Source of the DNA: Hirudo medicinalis
Taxonomy: Eukaryota > Annelida > Clitellata > Hirudinida > Hirudinidae
Direction of reading: 5' to 3'
NCBI GenBank assembly: GCA_011800805.1
Contig: MPNW01000534.1
Coordinates: forward strand, 13,532 to 69,348
DNA length: 55,817 bases
This document shows, piece after piece, positions 42,158 through 53,564 of the stretch. Numbering within the stretch: position 1 is the first letter of the stretch; every line of letters starts with the position of its first letter. The position numbers and the translations under genes are program-made. The notes under the pieces are model-generated. The model did not search any database. It worked only from the letters and a program-made list of their open reading frames with translations, and had not been told where the DNA came from.

Positions 42158-44560
42158 TTAGCGAGTTATCACGAAATAATGGGGTGTCTTCATGGTTTCC
42201 GTCCTGACTGTATTTACAATATTGACAGGCAAGGAGTTCCATGATCTAACAACTCGGTTACAGAAGAAATTCTTAGTAGTTTCACATCTGATTTTACCAG
42301 TTCTTAGTTTAAAATTGCGACCTCGTGTCCCAGAATATGTTGAGGGCAGGAGAGAGAAAGAGGCTGTGCAATTGATTGCAGCGGCAAGGCTTATCTCTGG
42401 ATCCATGACCTCTGAGCACATCATACCAGTATTGAAAGGTCTACAATGGCTCAAATATACCCTACAGGATATCATATAAAATATCTTCAATAGATATGGA
42501 GGTCCCACAGTGTCAGGTTTGTTGACCGCTCCTTCTACGTAAGTGGTCCAATCAACATGGAATGCCCCCCCGTTCATATTCGAACTGCCCCCCCCCACCT
42601 AAGCTCTTTAGTGCTCAACTAAAGACTTATTTTTTTGATGAGTGCTACTCATAACAAAATTACACTGACCTACTATTTATGTTTTATTTGCATGTTTTTA
42701 ATTTTAATTAATTTTATTTATTTTTATTTCCGTATTTACTGAGTCACTCGATTTTTTTGACTGCCTTCTGACTGCTCTGATTTGTTATAGTGACATCCTA
42801 GGATATATAAGGCACTTTAAATATTGGCCGATTGAATTTGAATTTAAGCATCCCCTTAACTTGAGGCAAAGTGATAGGTCAGCCCATAATCGATGCTTTT
42901 CAAGAGTTGGTTGGTTAAGTAATCTGAGTCTTTCCATGTACGGACGAAAAGCCACGGAGAGTTTGGCCTTGGTAAATCTCCTCTGGATACGTTCAATCCT
43001 GTCGATAAGATACTTTTTATGTGGATTTCATACCGGAGATCAATAATCGAGAATGGGTCTCATGTAAGTACAAAATTCTCTTTTGAGAATGTCTTGATTC
43101 CTTGATGTGAAAGAAGAAAGTATCATTCGAGAGATTGTGATAGCCTTTTTGGTAATGTTGTCGATATCAAAAACGGTTATCAAAACGGAGAAAAGAATCC
43201 AAGAAAAATACCTAAGTCCCGAATCGTATCGATCCTTGTCAGTTCGTGGCCGCTGATATGGTACTCGTACAAATTTAAACTTCTTTTGCAGCCAACCAAT
43301 GAGCAAACCAGACATTTTTCAGGAGCAAGTTGTAATTGCCATTTGTCGCTCCATTCCGATATCTTAGCATGCGAATTTTGTAACTGAGTTGGGGACTGAT
43401 TATAAAGCTTCACATCATCAGCAAAGAGCTTACAGGTAGTGCTGGAGTTTGGAAAAAAAAGTGCAGGTCATTTAATTAGAGTAGAAATAGGATCGGCCCT
43501 AAAACACTAGCCTGAGGAACTCCACTGGTGACTGGGATTTCGTCGGAAATAAAGCCATTGATGGCAACTTTCTGAGTCCTTGAATTAAGAAAGTATCTAT
43601 GCCATCTTCTCGCGTTGTTACCAAGACCATATGCAGATAATTTATTCATTAATTTAACATGAGAGACAGATTCAAAGGCCTTACAAAAATCCAAATAAAT
43701 GGTATCCATATTTCGTTTGTTGTGAATGGTGTCAGTCCATTGTCGGATGCATTCAAGAATATTGATTGATCTTGCTGGTATGAAGCCATGTTGATTGTTA
43801 TCAATTAGGTTGTGGTGTGTAAGGTGTAGAATTAGGGATTTGTTGATTATTTTCTCCATCACTCTGCAGCAAGTTGCAGTTATCGATATTGGTCTGTAGT
43901 TTTTAGGAGATATAGTAGGACCAATCTTGTGGATGGGTGACACTAGGGCAATTTTCCATTCAAGGGGTAATGTTTGATCTTTGAATGATGTGGGAAAGTG
44001 GAGTTGCTAAGGATGAGGCGCATTTTTCAAGAAATATGTTGGGCATTCCATCAGGCCAGGACGACATTGAGGATTTAATGCCCTGAAGAGTAGTATAGAT
44101 GATGTCAGGCATGAAATCAATGCTTGACATTTCAGTGGAAGTTCTGGAAAGAACACATGGGTTGTCACTATCATCGATTGTAAAACAGATGAGAAATATT
44201 TTATAAAAGTGTTGGCAATTTTTAGTGGGTTCCGTGTCAAGTCACCATTAGGGAGGGCAACCTCAGAAATTCCAGATCTCAAGTGCATCTTTTTGTTAAC
44301 ATATTTGAAAAATTGTCCAACGTTCCCGCTTTAAAGTAGTTGGAGCTCCTTTGATCTAAAATATTCTTTTATTGACGTGATGCATCTCTTAGCAAATCTG
44401 TAATACAAATTTTTATTGGCATCACTAGTGTTCGTCTTCCAATTTCTCCAAAGTTTGGACTTTGTCTTGAGCAATTTATTAATGAATTAGGGATATTTAC
44501 TTTTATGCTTTTGATAAGAGAGTGCGAGTTTGGGAACAAACTCTTGAAAGATTCTCAGTT
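42158..44560 (-). pseudogene. Jockey/CR1-like LINE: linker, RT and C-terminus
   Basis: From 44560: FQEFVPKLALSYQKHKSKYP, KLLKTKSKLWRNWKTNTSDA, NLYYRFAKRCITSIKEYF, SGNVGQFFKYVNKKMHLRSG. RT 43943-43476: PKNYRPISITATCCRVMEKI, HGFIPARSINILECIRQWTD, DTIYLDFCKAFESVSHVKLM (first catalytic Asp), VTSGVPQASVLGPILFLL. Next frame LFADDVKLYNQSPTQL (catalytic FADD, near 43420) and WQLQLAPEKC. C-terminus 43300-42850 (ILDYCSPVW-type) and 42480-42170: GTRGRNFKLRTGKIRCETTK and SWNSLPVNIVNTV. Domains are in order but in several frames. A 148-bp Helitron separates it from the ORF1-like piece at 44765-44960. Confidence 0.8.
42545..42850 (+). repeat. L2-like LINE C-terminus and tail
   Basis: 42608-42650 encodes SAQLKTYFFDECYS and stop, an L2-type last helix. 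42778-42845 has the tail GGATATATAAGGCACTTTAA, ATATTGGCCGATTGAATTTG. Overlaps the edge of the minus-strand LINE, so the junction lies between 42540 and 42600 next to a C-run. Confidence 0.5.
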
Positions 44561-44612
44561 TAAGAAGCAATAAAATAAAATTAATTTAATTTATAAAAAT
44601 TTATATTTCAAA

Positions 44613-44760
44613 TCTATAAAAATAAAATTGAATGTTTGAATGTTTGTGAGTTCGATTGTTTTGATTGTGAAATTAAACATATTAGAAACGTGCGCTTTTT
44701 CTTTTCTTTCTTTTCCATTTAACCAGACTTAGACACAGCAAGCATGGCCGGGTACACTAG
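44613..44760 (+). mobile_element. Miniature non-autonomous Helitron, 148 bp
   Basis: Starts TCTATAAAAATAAAATTG, ends GGCCGGGTACACTAG, and lies between A (44612) and T (44761), the Helitron insertion rule. The last 95 nt match the end of the 48951-50908 Helitron (GTGAAATTAAACATATTAGA, AACGTGCGCTTT, TTAACCAGACT). The 3' hairpin is degraded compared with that copy. No coding. Confidence 0.8.
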
Positions 44761-44764
44761 TGTT

Positions 44765-44960
44765 TTATAAAAACCTGACCATTGTAAGTCCAGCATGAGG
44801 GAATCTTGTATTCTTTTTTCAAGCCACGCATTTTTGCAAATAATGAAGCATTGATCTTGGTCAGATTTTCATTGATGTAGATTTTTTTATTCCTTCTGCC
44901 TCAAAGTCTTTCTAGCTTGGATTATTCTCTTATCCATTCATATTTATTACATTGTAATAT
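44765..44960 (-). pseudogene. LINE ORF1-like fragment (FP-type domain)
   Basis: Minus strand encodes YINENLTKINASLFAKMRGL (first Y replaced by HQ after a stop in one frame) and KKEYKIPSCWTYNGQVFIK. IYINE.LT..N..LF...R.L......SCWT.NG...IK is the conserved core of the FP25-like ORF1 protein of many LINEs. It abuts the mini-Helitron. Confidence 0.6.
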
Positions 44961-45883
44961 TGCTTGGACGTCCAGTCTCGTTTAAAATTATTGCCTACCG
45001 TTCAAAGAGATCACTAGATATCCTTTTTCAACTTCACCCTTTATCATCAATCAAACCCTTGTTTATTAACAACTAAAATCTTAATATTTATCAATTAATT
45101 ATATTTCAAATAAACTTGTTTATCTAAAAATATTTCCATAATATGTAGCCTGCGTTCTTTGATGGCTATTTTAAACGTGTATACCCTGAAGTCTTAATGA
45201 GTGTAGAAGTATTTTTATTAATGTCCTCAGCATAACTTGATGAACAGAACAATATGTCTTAATGACAGTGATAGTAGCTTAATATACTCCGTTAAATGAC
45301 TAATCTGATTATGACAGTCTGACGTCGCGAGAAGCTTAACCATATGATCATGTGGGAGTCAACATCAAAGTCCTAGTGATATGCCAAAGATATCTATTTA
45401 TCTACTAGCACTCATTAAAATAACAAAGACATTCTTTAATAGTGATTGAATAACAACATAATGCAAGATTAATTATAATATAAGATGAAAGCAGGTACAA
45501 AATAATATTGTTTGTTTATTTTATCATAGTCTTTATGTTGTTGCGATGTTGTTTTTATATGTAGATACTTCAAACAAAACTGGATTCATTTATAGAAATC
45601 AACTTAAACCCGTTCAAACATGCATTTACATAATCGTATTGCTTCATTGATAACCATCACGTGTTTTAAGGTTAACAAATACAAAGCGGGCAAGTAGCAA
45701 ATAAATTCAAATTCAAGTGTTTTCTGTGCTGCTTAAATTGAGTGAGTTAATTTTTGGCCATTATTTGTTTGAAATTTATCAGGTAATATTAATCACTCAA
45801 ACTACTGGTGATATTGAGAAGAAGCGGATATTTTCGGTCATTCAATTAGAAAGACAGAAGATCCACTTTTAAAATTGGTATAA
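44961..45883. other. AT-rich flank upstream of the Kir relative
   Basis: No repeats or coding recognised. Any upstream Kir exon would be expected here, since the Kir frame is open without an ATG back to 45884. Confidence 0.35.
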
Positions 45884-46286
45884 AATAACGACGAAGCTGC
45901 CGAAGTTGTAAGACAAATTTCTGAAGTTAAATCTGACGACCAAGTCACAGTCTTAAATCAAATCAAAATCGAAGAAACAAACAATCCTTGTTGGCGTCGG
46001 TCTTCAATCATGCAAGTATTTAAAGAGTCTAATCCTTTTCTGCTCAACATAAATTCCGGATCGAGACATCTGCGGGCTGAAGAATCTCATAATTTGATTA
46101 CTGTCACAGAAGAATCTCAAAACGGCACAAAATATACGAACGAAAACAATTCTCTTTATACGAAACGACTTGTAGAAAAGAATGGATCTTGCAATGTGAT
46201 TCCCAGATCTTCTAAAAGACACAGGTTCTTGAATGACTTTTATACTACCTTGTCGGATCTCAAATGGCGATATTGCCTGCTGATTT
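45884..46286 (+). CDS. Inward-rectifier K+ channel (Kir) relative, N-terminal cytoplasmic part
   Basis: The open frame starts after a stop near 45883; the first ATG is 46010. It encodes KRLVEKNGSCNVI followed by RHRFLNDFYTTLSDLKWRYC and LLI, which matches the conserved Kir N-terminal stretch RLV.K.G.CNV and the interfacial slide helix (D.FTTLVDLKWR). The first transmembrane helix should begin at LLI, where the sequence reaches the N at 46287. The frame ends two codons later. Residues before KRLVEK are hydrophilic and unconserved, as usual. Probably a real channel gene interrupted by an assembly join; a pseudogene is the alternative. Confidence 0.8.
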
Positions 46287-46310
46287 NTGATTAGCAGTCT
46301 TTTCTGCGGT

Positions 46311-46712
46311 TTGATTGTCTTGAAAATCATGAGTCCTCAATACAGATCGAAACTCATAAGATTCAGTCGTCAGGCAGTTATATCTTTTAATAATGGTCTT
46401 CCTGTTTTCATCTTTCGAGTTATCGACTTTAAGGAATCAAACCTCGTAAATTGTAATGTCAAAGCTGTCCTCATCAGAGACCACGTAACAAAAGAAGGAG
46501 AGTTTATTCCGTTTTACAACAGAAGTCTCACTTTGAACATCGAGGAAACTGCTTGTAGCAACCTATTTTTGGCTTGGCCTGTTAATGTTATTCATGTCAT
46601 CGATAGCCAAAGTCCTCTTTTCGGTTTGACGCCGAGAGAACTTCAGAAGGAATATCTGGAGATCATTGTGATACTTGAAGGAGTTGTAGAGAATAGCGGT
46701 AAACTTATGCAG
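46311..46712 (+). CDS. Kir relative, C-terminal cytoplasmic domain
   Basis: Encodes MSPQYRSKLIRFSRQAVISF, NNGLPVFIFRVIDFKESNLV, then VKAVLIRDHVTKEGEFIPFY, SNLFLAWPVNVIHVIDSQSP, LFGLTPRELQKEYLEIIVIL and EGVVENSG. These are the hallmark Kir beta-sheet domain blocks (F..AVI....G...FRV, EGE.IP, P..I.H.ID..SPL, E..VILEG.VE..G). The two transmembrane helices, the pore helix and the GYG/GFG filter are absent: this part starts right after them, 24 nt past the N and in another frame. It ends at CAG/GTATAT (46712), a plausible donor, so the last exon lies downstream and was not firmly found. Confidence 0.85.
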
Positions 46713-47309
46713 GTATATCAACAATTGTTCATTGCTATAAAATTCATAAATTGTACTGCCGTGAAGTTCCTTCTTGAATTAGGCTAAAATTCAATCTCAA
46801 GTAATTAACCACTTAAATAATACGATTTGGATTTATTAGGAAATTTTGGCAAATTAATCAAATTTAATTAGAATGCTAGTAGCGTGGAAGATATGTTAGG
46901 ATCGCTGTATATGGCTTCTTCCGATATATAATCCGAATGCAATTAAGAACATTTGCAATGTGAATGTGACGAAAATTTAAATAAGTAGTGGAATTGAATA
47001 TGCTAAAACAAATCAGCAAGTTGTACGTTGATTTTATGATGCTATTCTTTAACTTGGATTAATTAAGATTATTAAGATATCTGAAGGTCTTGAAACATAA
47101 GCTTGAACAGTTTGTGGGGTCGCGCATTCTTCGATGTAGTATTTCATTGTAATGCTTAGTAAGATAAAATATTTGCACATTTTCATTAAAATTTTTTATT
47201 CTCTTGAATCCGTATTAGCCATTATTAGTTAGTATCATTATTTATGACTATTATTCAGGATTAATGTACTAATGTAATTTTGTTTTTAATAAAGATGGCG
47301 ATAACATTG
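46713..47309. other. Presumed Kir intron or 3' flank
   Basis: No exon found with certainty. 47106-47160 contains a short frame NSLWGRAFFDVVFHC that recalls the .EILWG..F block of the last Kir exon, but no acceptor in the right phase precedes it. Confidence 0.35.
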
Positions 47310-47575
47310 TTTATTAATTATTAATAATTATTATAAATAAAATAAATATCAATTATTAATAATTGTTAATAATAATTATTATTAATTATTATCATTATTA
47401 TTATACATAATATAATATATTAAAATATATATTATATAAAGTATATATTATATTAATATATAATATATTAAAATATATATTATATTAAATTATCATTATT
47501 ATTATTATTATTATTGTTATTGTTGTTATTAATATTATTAATATTATTATTGTTGTTGTTATTATTATAGTAATA
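47310..47575. repeat. AT-only low-complexity tract
   Basis: Mixed ATT/TAA microsatellite and palindromic TATA runs (for example AAATATATATTATATAA). No coding. Confidence 0.8.
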
Positions 47576-47579
47576 ACAA

Positions 47580-47690
47580 GCATATTTATATAACGCCATT
47601 AGCATCAGGAACATACGATAAGACCATTTATACAACGACTGTTATCATCACTTGCAGGAACAAGCCCTTTGAGCTAACCTGCATCCTAGT
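47580..47690. repeat. SINE-like dispersed repeat, copy E
   Basis: Contains GCATATTTATATAACGCC, a CATACGATAAGACCATT-type middle and CAGGAACAAGCCCTTTGAGC, AACCTGCATCC, colinear with the other copies but diverged. Confidence 0.45.
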
Positions 47691-48231
47691 TTAAATATGA
47701 CCTCTGAAGTGCAAATTCATTTGTATTAATGGAAACATTAATGACCCAAAATGTTCATTCTTATTTAAATCTTTAATAATTTTTTCATAGGTAAGGACTT
47801 CATACATTTCAAAGGAAATTTTATGGGGAGCTTCATTTTCGCCAATGTTGACATTCAACCATTCCACAAACAAATACGAAATGGACTACGAGAATTTTGA
47901 TGAATTGCAATTAAACCTACTACGTACCGTTTCCAAGCCATTGAATAAGCGTAGCACATGATTTTGAAGGAATTGGTATATTGAATTTTTCATGCCTATT
48001 AAAAATCAATGTGTTTGTCCATTATTGCAAGTCCTATTTGTTGATCCGTTTCATTTGTTGGTAGAATTTTTATTAAATGCTTTATCAATTATTAATGATT
48101 TTGTTAGCAAGTAAGTACTTTTTTTCACATTTTGTATTTTGGAATAGGGTTATTCTGTAAGATTTCTTTATTGTGCAGGTATCTCTGAGATCCTCCGGCG
48201 TTGCGCGGGTTACATTATTGTTCATAAATTT
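47691..48231. other. No gene recognised
   Basis: AT-rich. A short minus-strand frame (47873-47691) has no similarity I can name. Confidence 0.3.
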
Positions 48232-48564
48232 TAGGGCTGCGAACGATTAAAAATTTCTCGATCGATTAATAAGAAAAATTTTTGATCGATTAATCAGAAA
48301 TATTTTTTAATCGAATAAATTCGATTAAATATAGCGCACATATATTCCAACTACTTTTAGCTGATCTGGTTGTATCGCAACTCTGCATTAGTCAGTATAC
48401 ACTACACACAATCACCCACCCAGGTTAGCTAAAACAATCTATGACTTAACTTCACACAAACAAGTTTTAAATTCGTTTATTTGTTTAAAAACTGAAAAAA
48501 AAACTGGGAATTAATTTAATTATAAACAATAATAAACTAATAATAATAATAATAATATATAGTA

Positions 48565-48930
48565 ATAAACGACAAGGGCTTAATTTATGCCGAGTTTATT
48601 GTTGGTATTATTCAACAAATATTCAATACATCAACTGAGTGGTATTAACTGTAAATACCATGATTATGCAATAATCCTGCTGCCAGTTATTGCGTAACGA
48701 TCAATTGAGTGATTATTTGCTGAATAGAAATGTTCTTCAATGTGGGCTTCGAGATTCTCTGAGATATTGTGTGTTCTTTTGTGATCTTGTATGATGATAT
48801 AAACTTAATCAGAACGCTTAGAGGTAGTCCTGGAACGATTCTAAATATAACAACAAATTAATTAACAAACTTTAAACTTAATTACAAAAATTAACTAATG
48901 GCATTTTCAGGGTTATAACATTATAATAAT
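48565..48930 (+). repeat. Dispersed repeat X, copy 1
   Basis: Includes ACTGAGTGGTATTAACTG, CTGCTGCCAGTTATTGCG, TGTGGGCTTCGAGATTCTCT and AATGGCATTTTCAGGGTTAT. An inverted copy closes the window (55530-55817). It is inserted in the TAA microsatellite of the hAT copy. No protein recognised. Confidence 0.7.
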
Positions 48931-49179
48931 AATAATAATAATAATAATAATCTTATATATAAAAAATTTGTATTAAAAATGACTGTGTATGTTCGCACAC
49001 GTCATGTTGATTGGATAAAACAATCTCCGCCCAGAAAATGAATAAAAACAAAAATCCTAATTGTTTAAATCAACTAATAATTTTATCAAAATGAGAAAAT
49101 ATAATTTAATTAAATTAATTTTGATTAATAAAATTACGCGCATATTCAGGATGTTTGGAAATGAAGCCCCAAATATATA

Positions 49180-49434
49180 TGTGGTGGGCCGGCTCGAGTG
49201 TGTTGCGCACGCGCGTTTTTGTTGTTTTTGGGTTCGGCGGTAGCCATGTTGTATTTACGAATTGGTGTGTGTGTGTGTAAGTCGAGTTGAGTTGAAGTAA
49301 TAAAGANTGTGGTGGGCCGGCTCGAGTGTGTTGCGCACGCGCGTTTTTGTTGTTTTTGGGTTCGGCGGTAGCCATGTTGTATTTACGAATTGGTGTGTGT
49401 GTGTGTAAGTCGAGTTGAGTTGAAGTAATAAAGA
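49180..49434. repeat. Identical 127-bp direct repeat separated by a single N
   Basis: 49180-49306 and 49308-49434 appear identical, including a GT microsatellite, and differ in nothing I can see. The only base between is N (49307). Best explained as two overlapping contig ends left unmerged. Confidence 0.85.
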
Positions 49435-49503
49435 AGTAGTGAATAACTACATATATATTCATATTTAAATGTATTTCAGTGATTCATCGCTACAAATCAA
49501 AAA

Positions 49504-49870
49504 TGTTCGTTGTCAAATCAATTAAGCCACCCAAACAACAATCTATTGGTCGATCTACATCTACATCAAGAAAAAGAAAGGCATCAGAAATAGACGAGCA
49601 ACTGGAAGCAAGGCTGAAAAGACTCGAGTACGCACTGCTCAAGCCCGTACGTCAGAAACAGTAGAGAAACAACGGAAGGCAAGACTGGAAGCCAATCGAG
49701 TACCGTGCTCAAGCAGGGTCGTCTGAAACAGTCGAGCAACTAGAAGTAAGACTGAAAAAAAAGCTCGATTACGCAACACTTTCGTCTGAAAGTCTAGCAA
49801 CGGGAAACAAGACTGGAAACCGGTCGAGTACGCACTGCTCAATCTAGACGAGCACTACAAGTTGATTTAA
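49504..49870 (+). pseudogene. Helitron N-terminal repeat-region fragment 1
   Basis: Encodes RKRKASEIDEQLEARLKRLE, then in other frames ETVEQLEVRLKKKLDYATLS. The repeating E..EQ.EARL......YA resembles the ETPEQREARL-type repeats in front of some animal Helitron Rep proteins. Frames break several times. Confidence 0.55.
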
Positions 49871-50143
49871 AATTTGTTGCATTCCATTACGATGCTAATT
49901 CAGATGAGTATTAAATAAATGATGGAAATTCACATTTGAATTGAAGAAATAACAGCCTTCGATTGGCTGGTCAGAAGCCACCTCTGCTATAATCAGCAAG
50001 TTCGGTCATGTATAAAAGACACACTCATTTCTTTGTCGTAGTAGTCCAAATAATCTCAGTTATGCAAGGGATTTTAGTAAAATGAACAAACATTTGTTGT
50101 AATTTTGAAATTTAACGATTTGATGATACGATAATACAAAGAA

Positions 50144-50590
50144 TTGGAAATGACCGATCCAATCGAAGAAGCTCCTTCGTATATGATTGCTAGGAATGAG
50201 AAATATGCTGAAGAACGCCGACAAGAAGAACATCGTCGTGAAGAGCAAAAACGGCGTTTTAAGCAACATAAAGAAGATATGTTAGAAAGTCGACAAATTC
50301 ACGAACGATCCGGAGGCGAACAATTTCGAGACATGGTTCCAGAGACAATATTTTCGTTGTCAAATCAATTATGCCATTCAAGCAACAAGATATTGGTCGA
50401 TCTACACCTCCATCAAAAAAGAGAAAGGCATCAGAAGCTTCAGAAATAGACGAGCAACAGGAAGCAAGGCTGAAAAAAAAGCTCGAGTACGCACCGCTCA
50501 AGCCCTTTTGTCTGAAACAGTCAAGTAACGGGAGACAAGAAACCGCTCGACTACGCAGGTGGAAGAACTGCCCATTCAATCACCATAAAT
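50144..50590 (+). pseudogene. Helitron N-terminal repeat-region fragment 2
   Basis: A 101-codon frame from 50144 starts MTDPIEEAPSYMIARNEKYA and is rich in charged residues (EERRQEEHRREEQKRRFKQH). From 50371 an overlapping frame encodes KKRKASEASEIDEQQEARLK and KKLEYAPLKPF, homologous to fragment 1. A duplicated exon-like module. Confidence 0.5.
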
Positions 50591-50908
50591 AAAGGTCATT
50601 GCACAATATTTAGAATTAGATCTAAAGACGGATTGTTTCCATAAGTCCAAATCATCTTAGTTATGCAACGGACTTTAATCAAATAAATAATAAAAAATAA
50701 TAATGACGGATTGTTTCTCACATGGACAATTATATGTTGAATGTTATAGAGTTGGCAAACCAATATCTTCACAGACAATGGAACAATAAAAATATTGTAT
50801 ACCCACAAGCAATGTGAAATTAAACATATTAGAAACGTGCGCTTTCTCTTTTCTTTCTTTACCACTTAACCAGACTGAGCCACAGCAACGCGTGGCCGGG
50901 TACACTAG

Positions 50909-51000
50909 TAATAATAATAATGATGATGATGACGATGATGATGATGATGATGACGATGATGACGATGATGATGATGATGATGATAATGATAATAATACAA
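50909..51000. repeat. TAA/GATGAC microsatellite
   Basis: TAATAATAAT followed by an imperfect GATGAC/GATGAT array and AATAATAC. A poly-Asp open frame across it is an artefact of the repeat. Confidence 0.85.
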
Positions 51001-51029
51001 TCAGTCACTTTATATAAGGAAAGTAGGCA

Positions 51030-51295
51030 TCACTTTAGACAGTCACGTAAACAAACCAAAACCTTTACATTTCCTGGAAGCAGACATGATCGCATTTTAT
51101 TGATGATATACCCTGTAGAACTGAACAGTCTTTCGCAAGGATCAGATGTTGCCAGTACACAAAGAATCGTCTGCACAAAACTGCCTAGGACAGGAAAACG
51201 ATGGTTATTAAGTTTCCACCACATGAGAGGATCTTCTGTTTCTGGAATGGGAGCTTCTTCATGGTACCGCATCAGCTCGGACTCTGCACTGTGTT
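51030..51295 (-). pseudogene. hAT dimerisation region, copy 2
   Basis: Minus strand encodes RYHEEAPIPETEDPLMWWKL, NNHRFPVLGSFVQTILCVLA, TSDPCERLFSSTGYIINKMR, the C-terminal dimerisation motif WWK.N...FP.L......PATS..SERLFS..G. Better preserved than copy 1 here: CERLFSSTG reads in frame. Cut off at about 51295. Confidence 0.8.
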
Positions 51296-51689
51296 CCAGC
51301 CTGGAAAGTTTTCAGATTCGGGGACTGGGAGTGGCCGCCGGAAGAGTTTTCATGTTCGGAGTTAGATACCCATTATGACTCTGGGCAAGGGAAGGATGAG
51401 CAAAGATATCAGCAACTTTTTCTGATCCAACTTGGGTGGATCTTCTGGGGATAATGCACTGATAATACTACATAAGGGTTGCCATTGGCCCGCTCCGATA
51501 TTCCCTCAAAGGCTTCATAAGTTTCAGCAATTAGCAAGTTAGTGTAACTCCTCTCCCGGATATGATGAATGGTGTGCGTACGGAATCCAATCAGGCTTGT
51601 GGGATCTAGGTGGCGGATTTATTTGGCACCTGTTGAAGTCAAGAATGGGATCCTGTGATGTGTCAGCAGCTGAGCTTTAGCTCATTATA

Positions 51690-51905
51690 GAACAGAACCA
51701 GAAAATGACAAAGATTCGTGTCCATTGGAATGGTGGCGGAAATGTGCGCTTTGTTGCCAAGCTAGCCTTCAAATCCTTAGCTTCTCCAGCTACGACTATG
51801 CCATGCTATGAAGAATGTCATATGAACGGTTATTTTCCCTTTTATCCTTTCTGGACATGTTATGAATACGTCTCCAGACTCGTTTGTCTCAGCAACTGAA
51901 TAAAT
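51690..51905 (+). pseudogene. hAT dimerisation region in opposite orientation
   Basis: One plus frame reads DKDSCPLEWWRKCALCC..., YERLFSLLSF, RLSQQLNK and stop, which resembles PLEWW...ERLFS....LS...LNK of hAT C-termini. Similarity is weaker than at 51030, and several frames are needed. Converges with the minus-strand copy, suggesting two half-elements joined tail to tail. Confidence 0.4.
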
Positions 51906-52607
51906 AAATCACTAAACAATTTCTAAACTACTATTGTGAGCATTGTTTCATGAATAAAATTTATTTTTGGATAAAAATGGAATATATTGGGAAATTATTT
52001 GAAAAATAATTATGTTGCGATTATTTACGCGTTAATCTAAGATTTAAAAAAAAAATTGGTCGTGCGATTAATCGAGATTTAAAAATTTTTCTGCAGCCAT
52101 AATACAAACCTATTATTAAGTGTAAATAGAATAAATTAATGGAAACTTTGAGCAAATATATGTGATAGTTTTTCAGATAACTAAAAAAAATGCAAGATTC
52201 TTACAAATGTTGTATCCCAATAGCAGACCCTATGTGTCTTAAGTGAAATGACAAACTATTATGCCGGTTGGCGCATGCTAACAACTAATTTGTGAACGTA
52301 ATGTCATTTGAAAATACAAAGATCACTAATCATGTATAATAATTTAATTTGATTTATTTAAAACAAGGCAAACTAGAAGAAATTTTAAAAAGCGAGATGA
52401 TTACAAAGTGCTAGAACAAGATTTATATAAATTTATAGATTTATATAAATGCCCAAGAGGTACCATCCACATGCTATGTTACAAGCTTACTAAAGAAAAT
52501 TAAAAATTGTTTAATTAAATATATCGAAAATTCTTAGTTTCTATATGTATAATTACATTTATATTTATTATGTTATTGAAAAACTGCATTTTAATAAAAT
52601 ATTAAAC
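51906..52607. other. hAT right end, then AT-rich sequence with a short dispersed repeat
   Basis: 52140-52225 repeats 14620-14712 (GAAACTTTGAGCAAATATAT, TTTTTCAGATAACTAA, ATCCCAATAGCA). Otherwise nothing recognised. Confidence 0.4.
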
Positions 52608-52797
52608 ATTTAGACGAGTCTTGGTTCTTTCGCTGAATGGATTTTCTCCGGAAACTAAAACTTTGTTGAGCTACCTCTAAATATTGTCCAATCCTGCTCA
52701 TATTTGGCCTGAATTACTTTGTTATATTGGAACTCATTTGGGGGTCAGTCAATAAAATTTTAAAACTTCGAAGATAAGGGCCATCCTAAGATCCACT
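52608..52797 (-). repeat. Dispersed repeat ending TAGGATGGCCCT, copy 2
   Basis: Reverse complement begins CTTAGGATGGCCCTTATC and contains CTGACCCCCAAATGAGTTCC, GCAGGATTGGACAAT and TTTAGTTTCCGGAGAA, aligning over about 170 bp with 1502-1690. Confidence 0.65.
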
Positions 52798-52959
52798 CAA
52801 ATACAAACTCAATTATTCAGCTCTATTCACTGAATAATTGCTCAATAAACTTGCTAGAAAATCTCCCAAGTTTACGGACCGGGGTTAACTATTAACTATT
52901 AAGTTTATTGCGCAAGTATTCAGTTAGTCGAACTGAATAATCAGAGTCGAGCATCTGAG

Positions 52960-53420
52960 ATTCTGGATCCGACTGGTCCAAGGCTGTCTAGGTCCACTCT
53001 TGTATTCTTCTCTACCAACATCCCTCACCTCTGTAAACAATTTCTCACTATTTAAGTTCCGCCTAAAATAAATTTATTCTGTCCAGTTGTTGAATATTAC
53101 ATTTCCTCATCCCTTTATCTGTTGTGTTATTTATATGATTTAAGTTTCCATGGTTGTGTCACAGCATTGCCCCAGTTAATCTATTTTTTCCATTCGTCAG
53201 TTTTCTCATGTTCATCAATAGTAAAATTCGCACCTTCACTTTCATCTTACCCGTTATATAAAGATTCTTATCTCGTAGCAATTAATATAATAACTTTGTA
53301 ACTGGTTATCCCCTAACGGGAATTATATTCTCTGGGATATACCGGAAATTTTGGGTTTTTTGTTTTATTGGTTCAGAAATAAATGATAAATAAAAAAAAC
53401 TGAAACTGTTGGAACGTTCA
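52960..53420 (+). pseudogene. Possible LINE C-terminal tail
   Basis: Encodes FFSTNIPHLCKQFLTI and FKFRLK-like pieces near 53000-53070, resembling a LINE C-terminus, followed by AT-rich 3' sequence ending near AAATGATAAATAAAAAAAAC at 53381-53400. Weak. Confidence 0.35.
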
Positions 53421-53564
53421 TTTAATTGCGATAATGATGTTGATCGTGATCAGAGATAGATTGTCATCCATGAGTCTTGGCGTAGGTGTCGTATTGTCGC
53501 TCGTTGGCGAAACTCACCACGTGTTTTTTGTGTTTTTCGTTGAGAGTGATCCGCCGGTTTCTAC

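Larger units (their letters stand above)
48951..50908 (+). mobile_element. Non-autonomous Helitron, 1958 bp
   Basis: Starts TCTTATATATAAAAAATTTG after A (48950), ends GCCACAGCAACGCGTGGC, CGGGTACACTAG before T (50909). The 3' hairpin GCCAC/GTGGC lies 8 nt before CTAG, as in Helitrons. Inside are two related fragments of a Helitron N-terminal coding region, two retroelement-like tails and a 127-bp duplication flanking an N. No Rep or helicase domain. Confidence 0.85.
48232..52101 (-). mobile_element. Second hAT copy, rearranged and carrying nested insertions
   Basis: Left terminus TAGGGCTGCGAACGATTA at 48232 and right terminus GCAGCCATA ending at 52101 match the 31001 element, and 48340-48500 and 50995-51295 are colinear with its left third. 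Between these are the dispersed repeat (48565-48930) and a Helitron (48951-50908). From about 51300 similarity to the first copy ends; 51690-51905 instead encodes a hAT dimerisation region on the plus strand. Flanking 8-mers (ATAAATTT, ATACAAAC) do not match, so the two ends may come from different insertions. Confidence 0.7.
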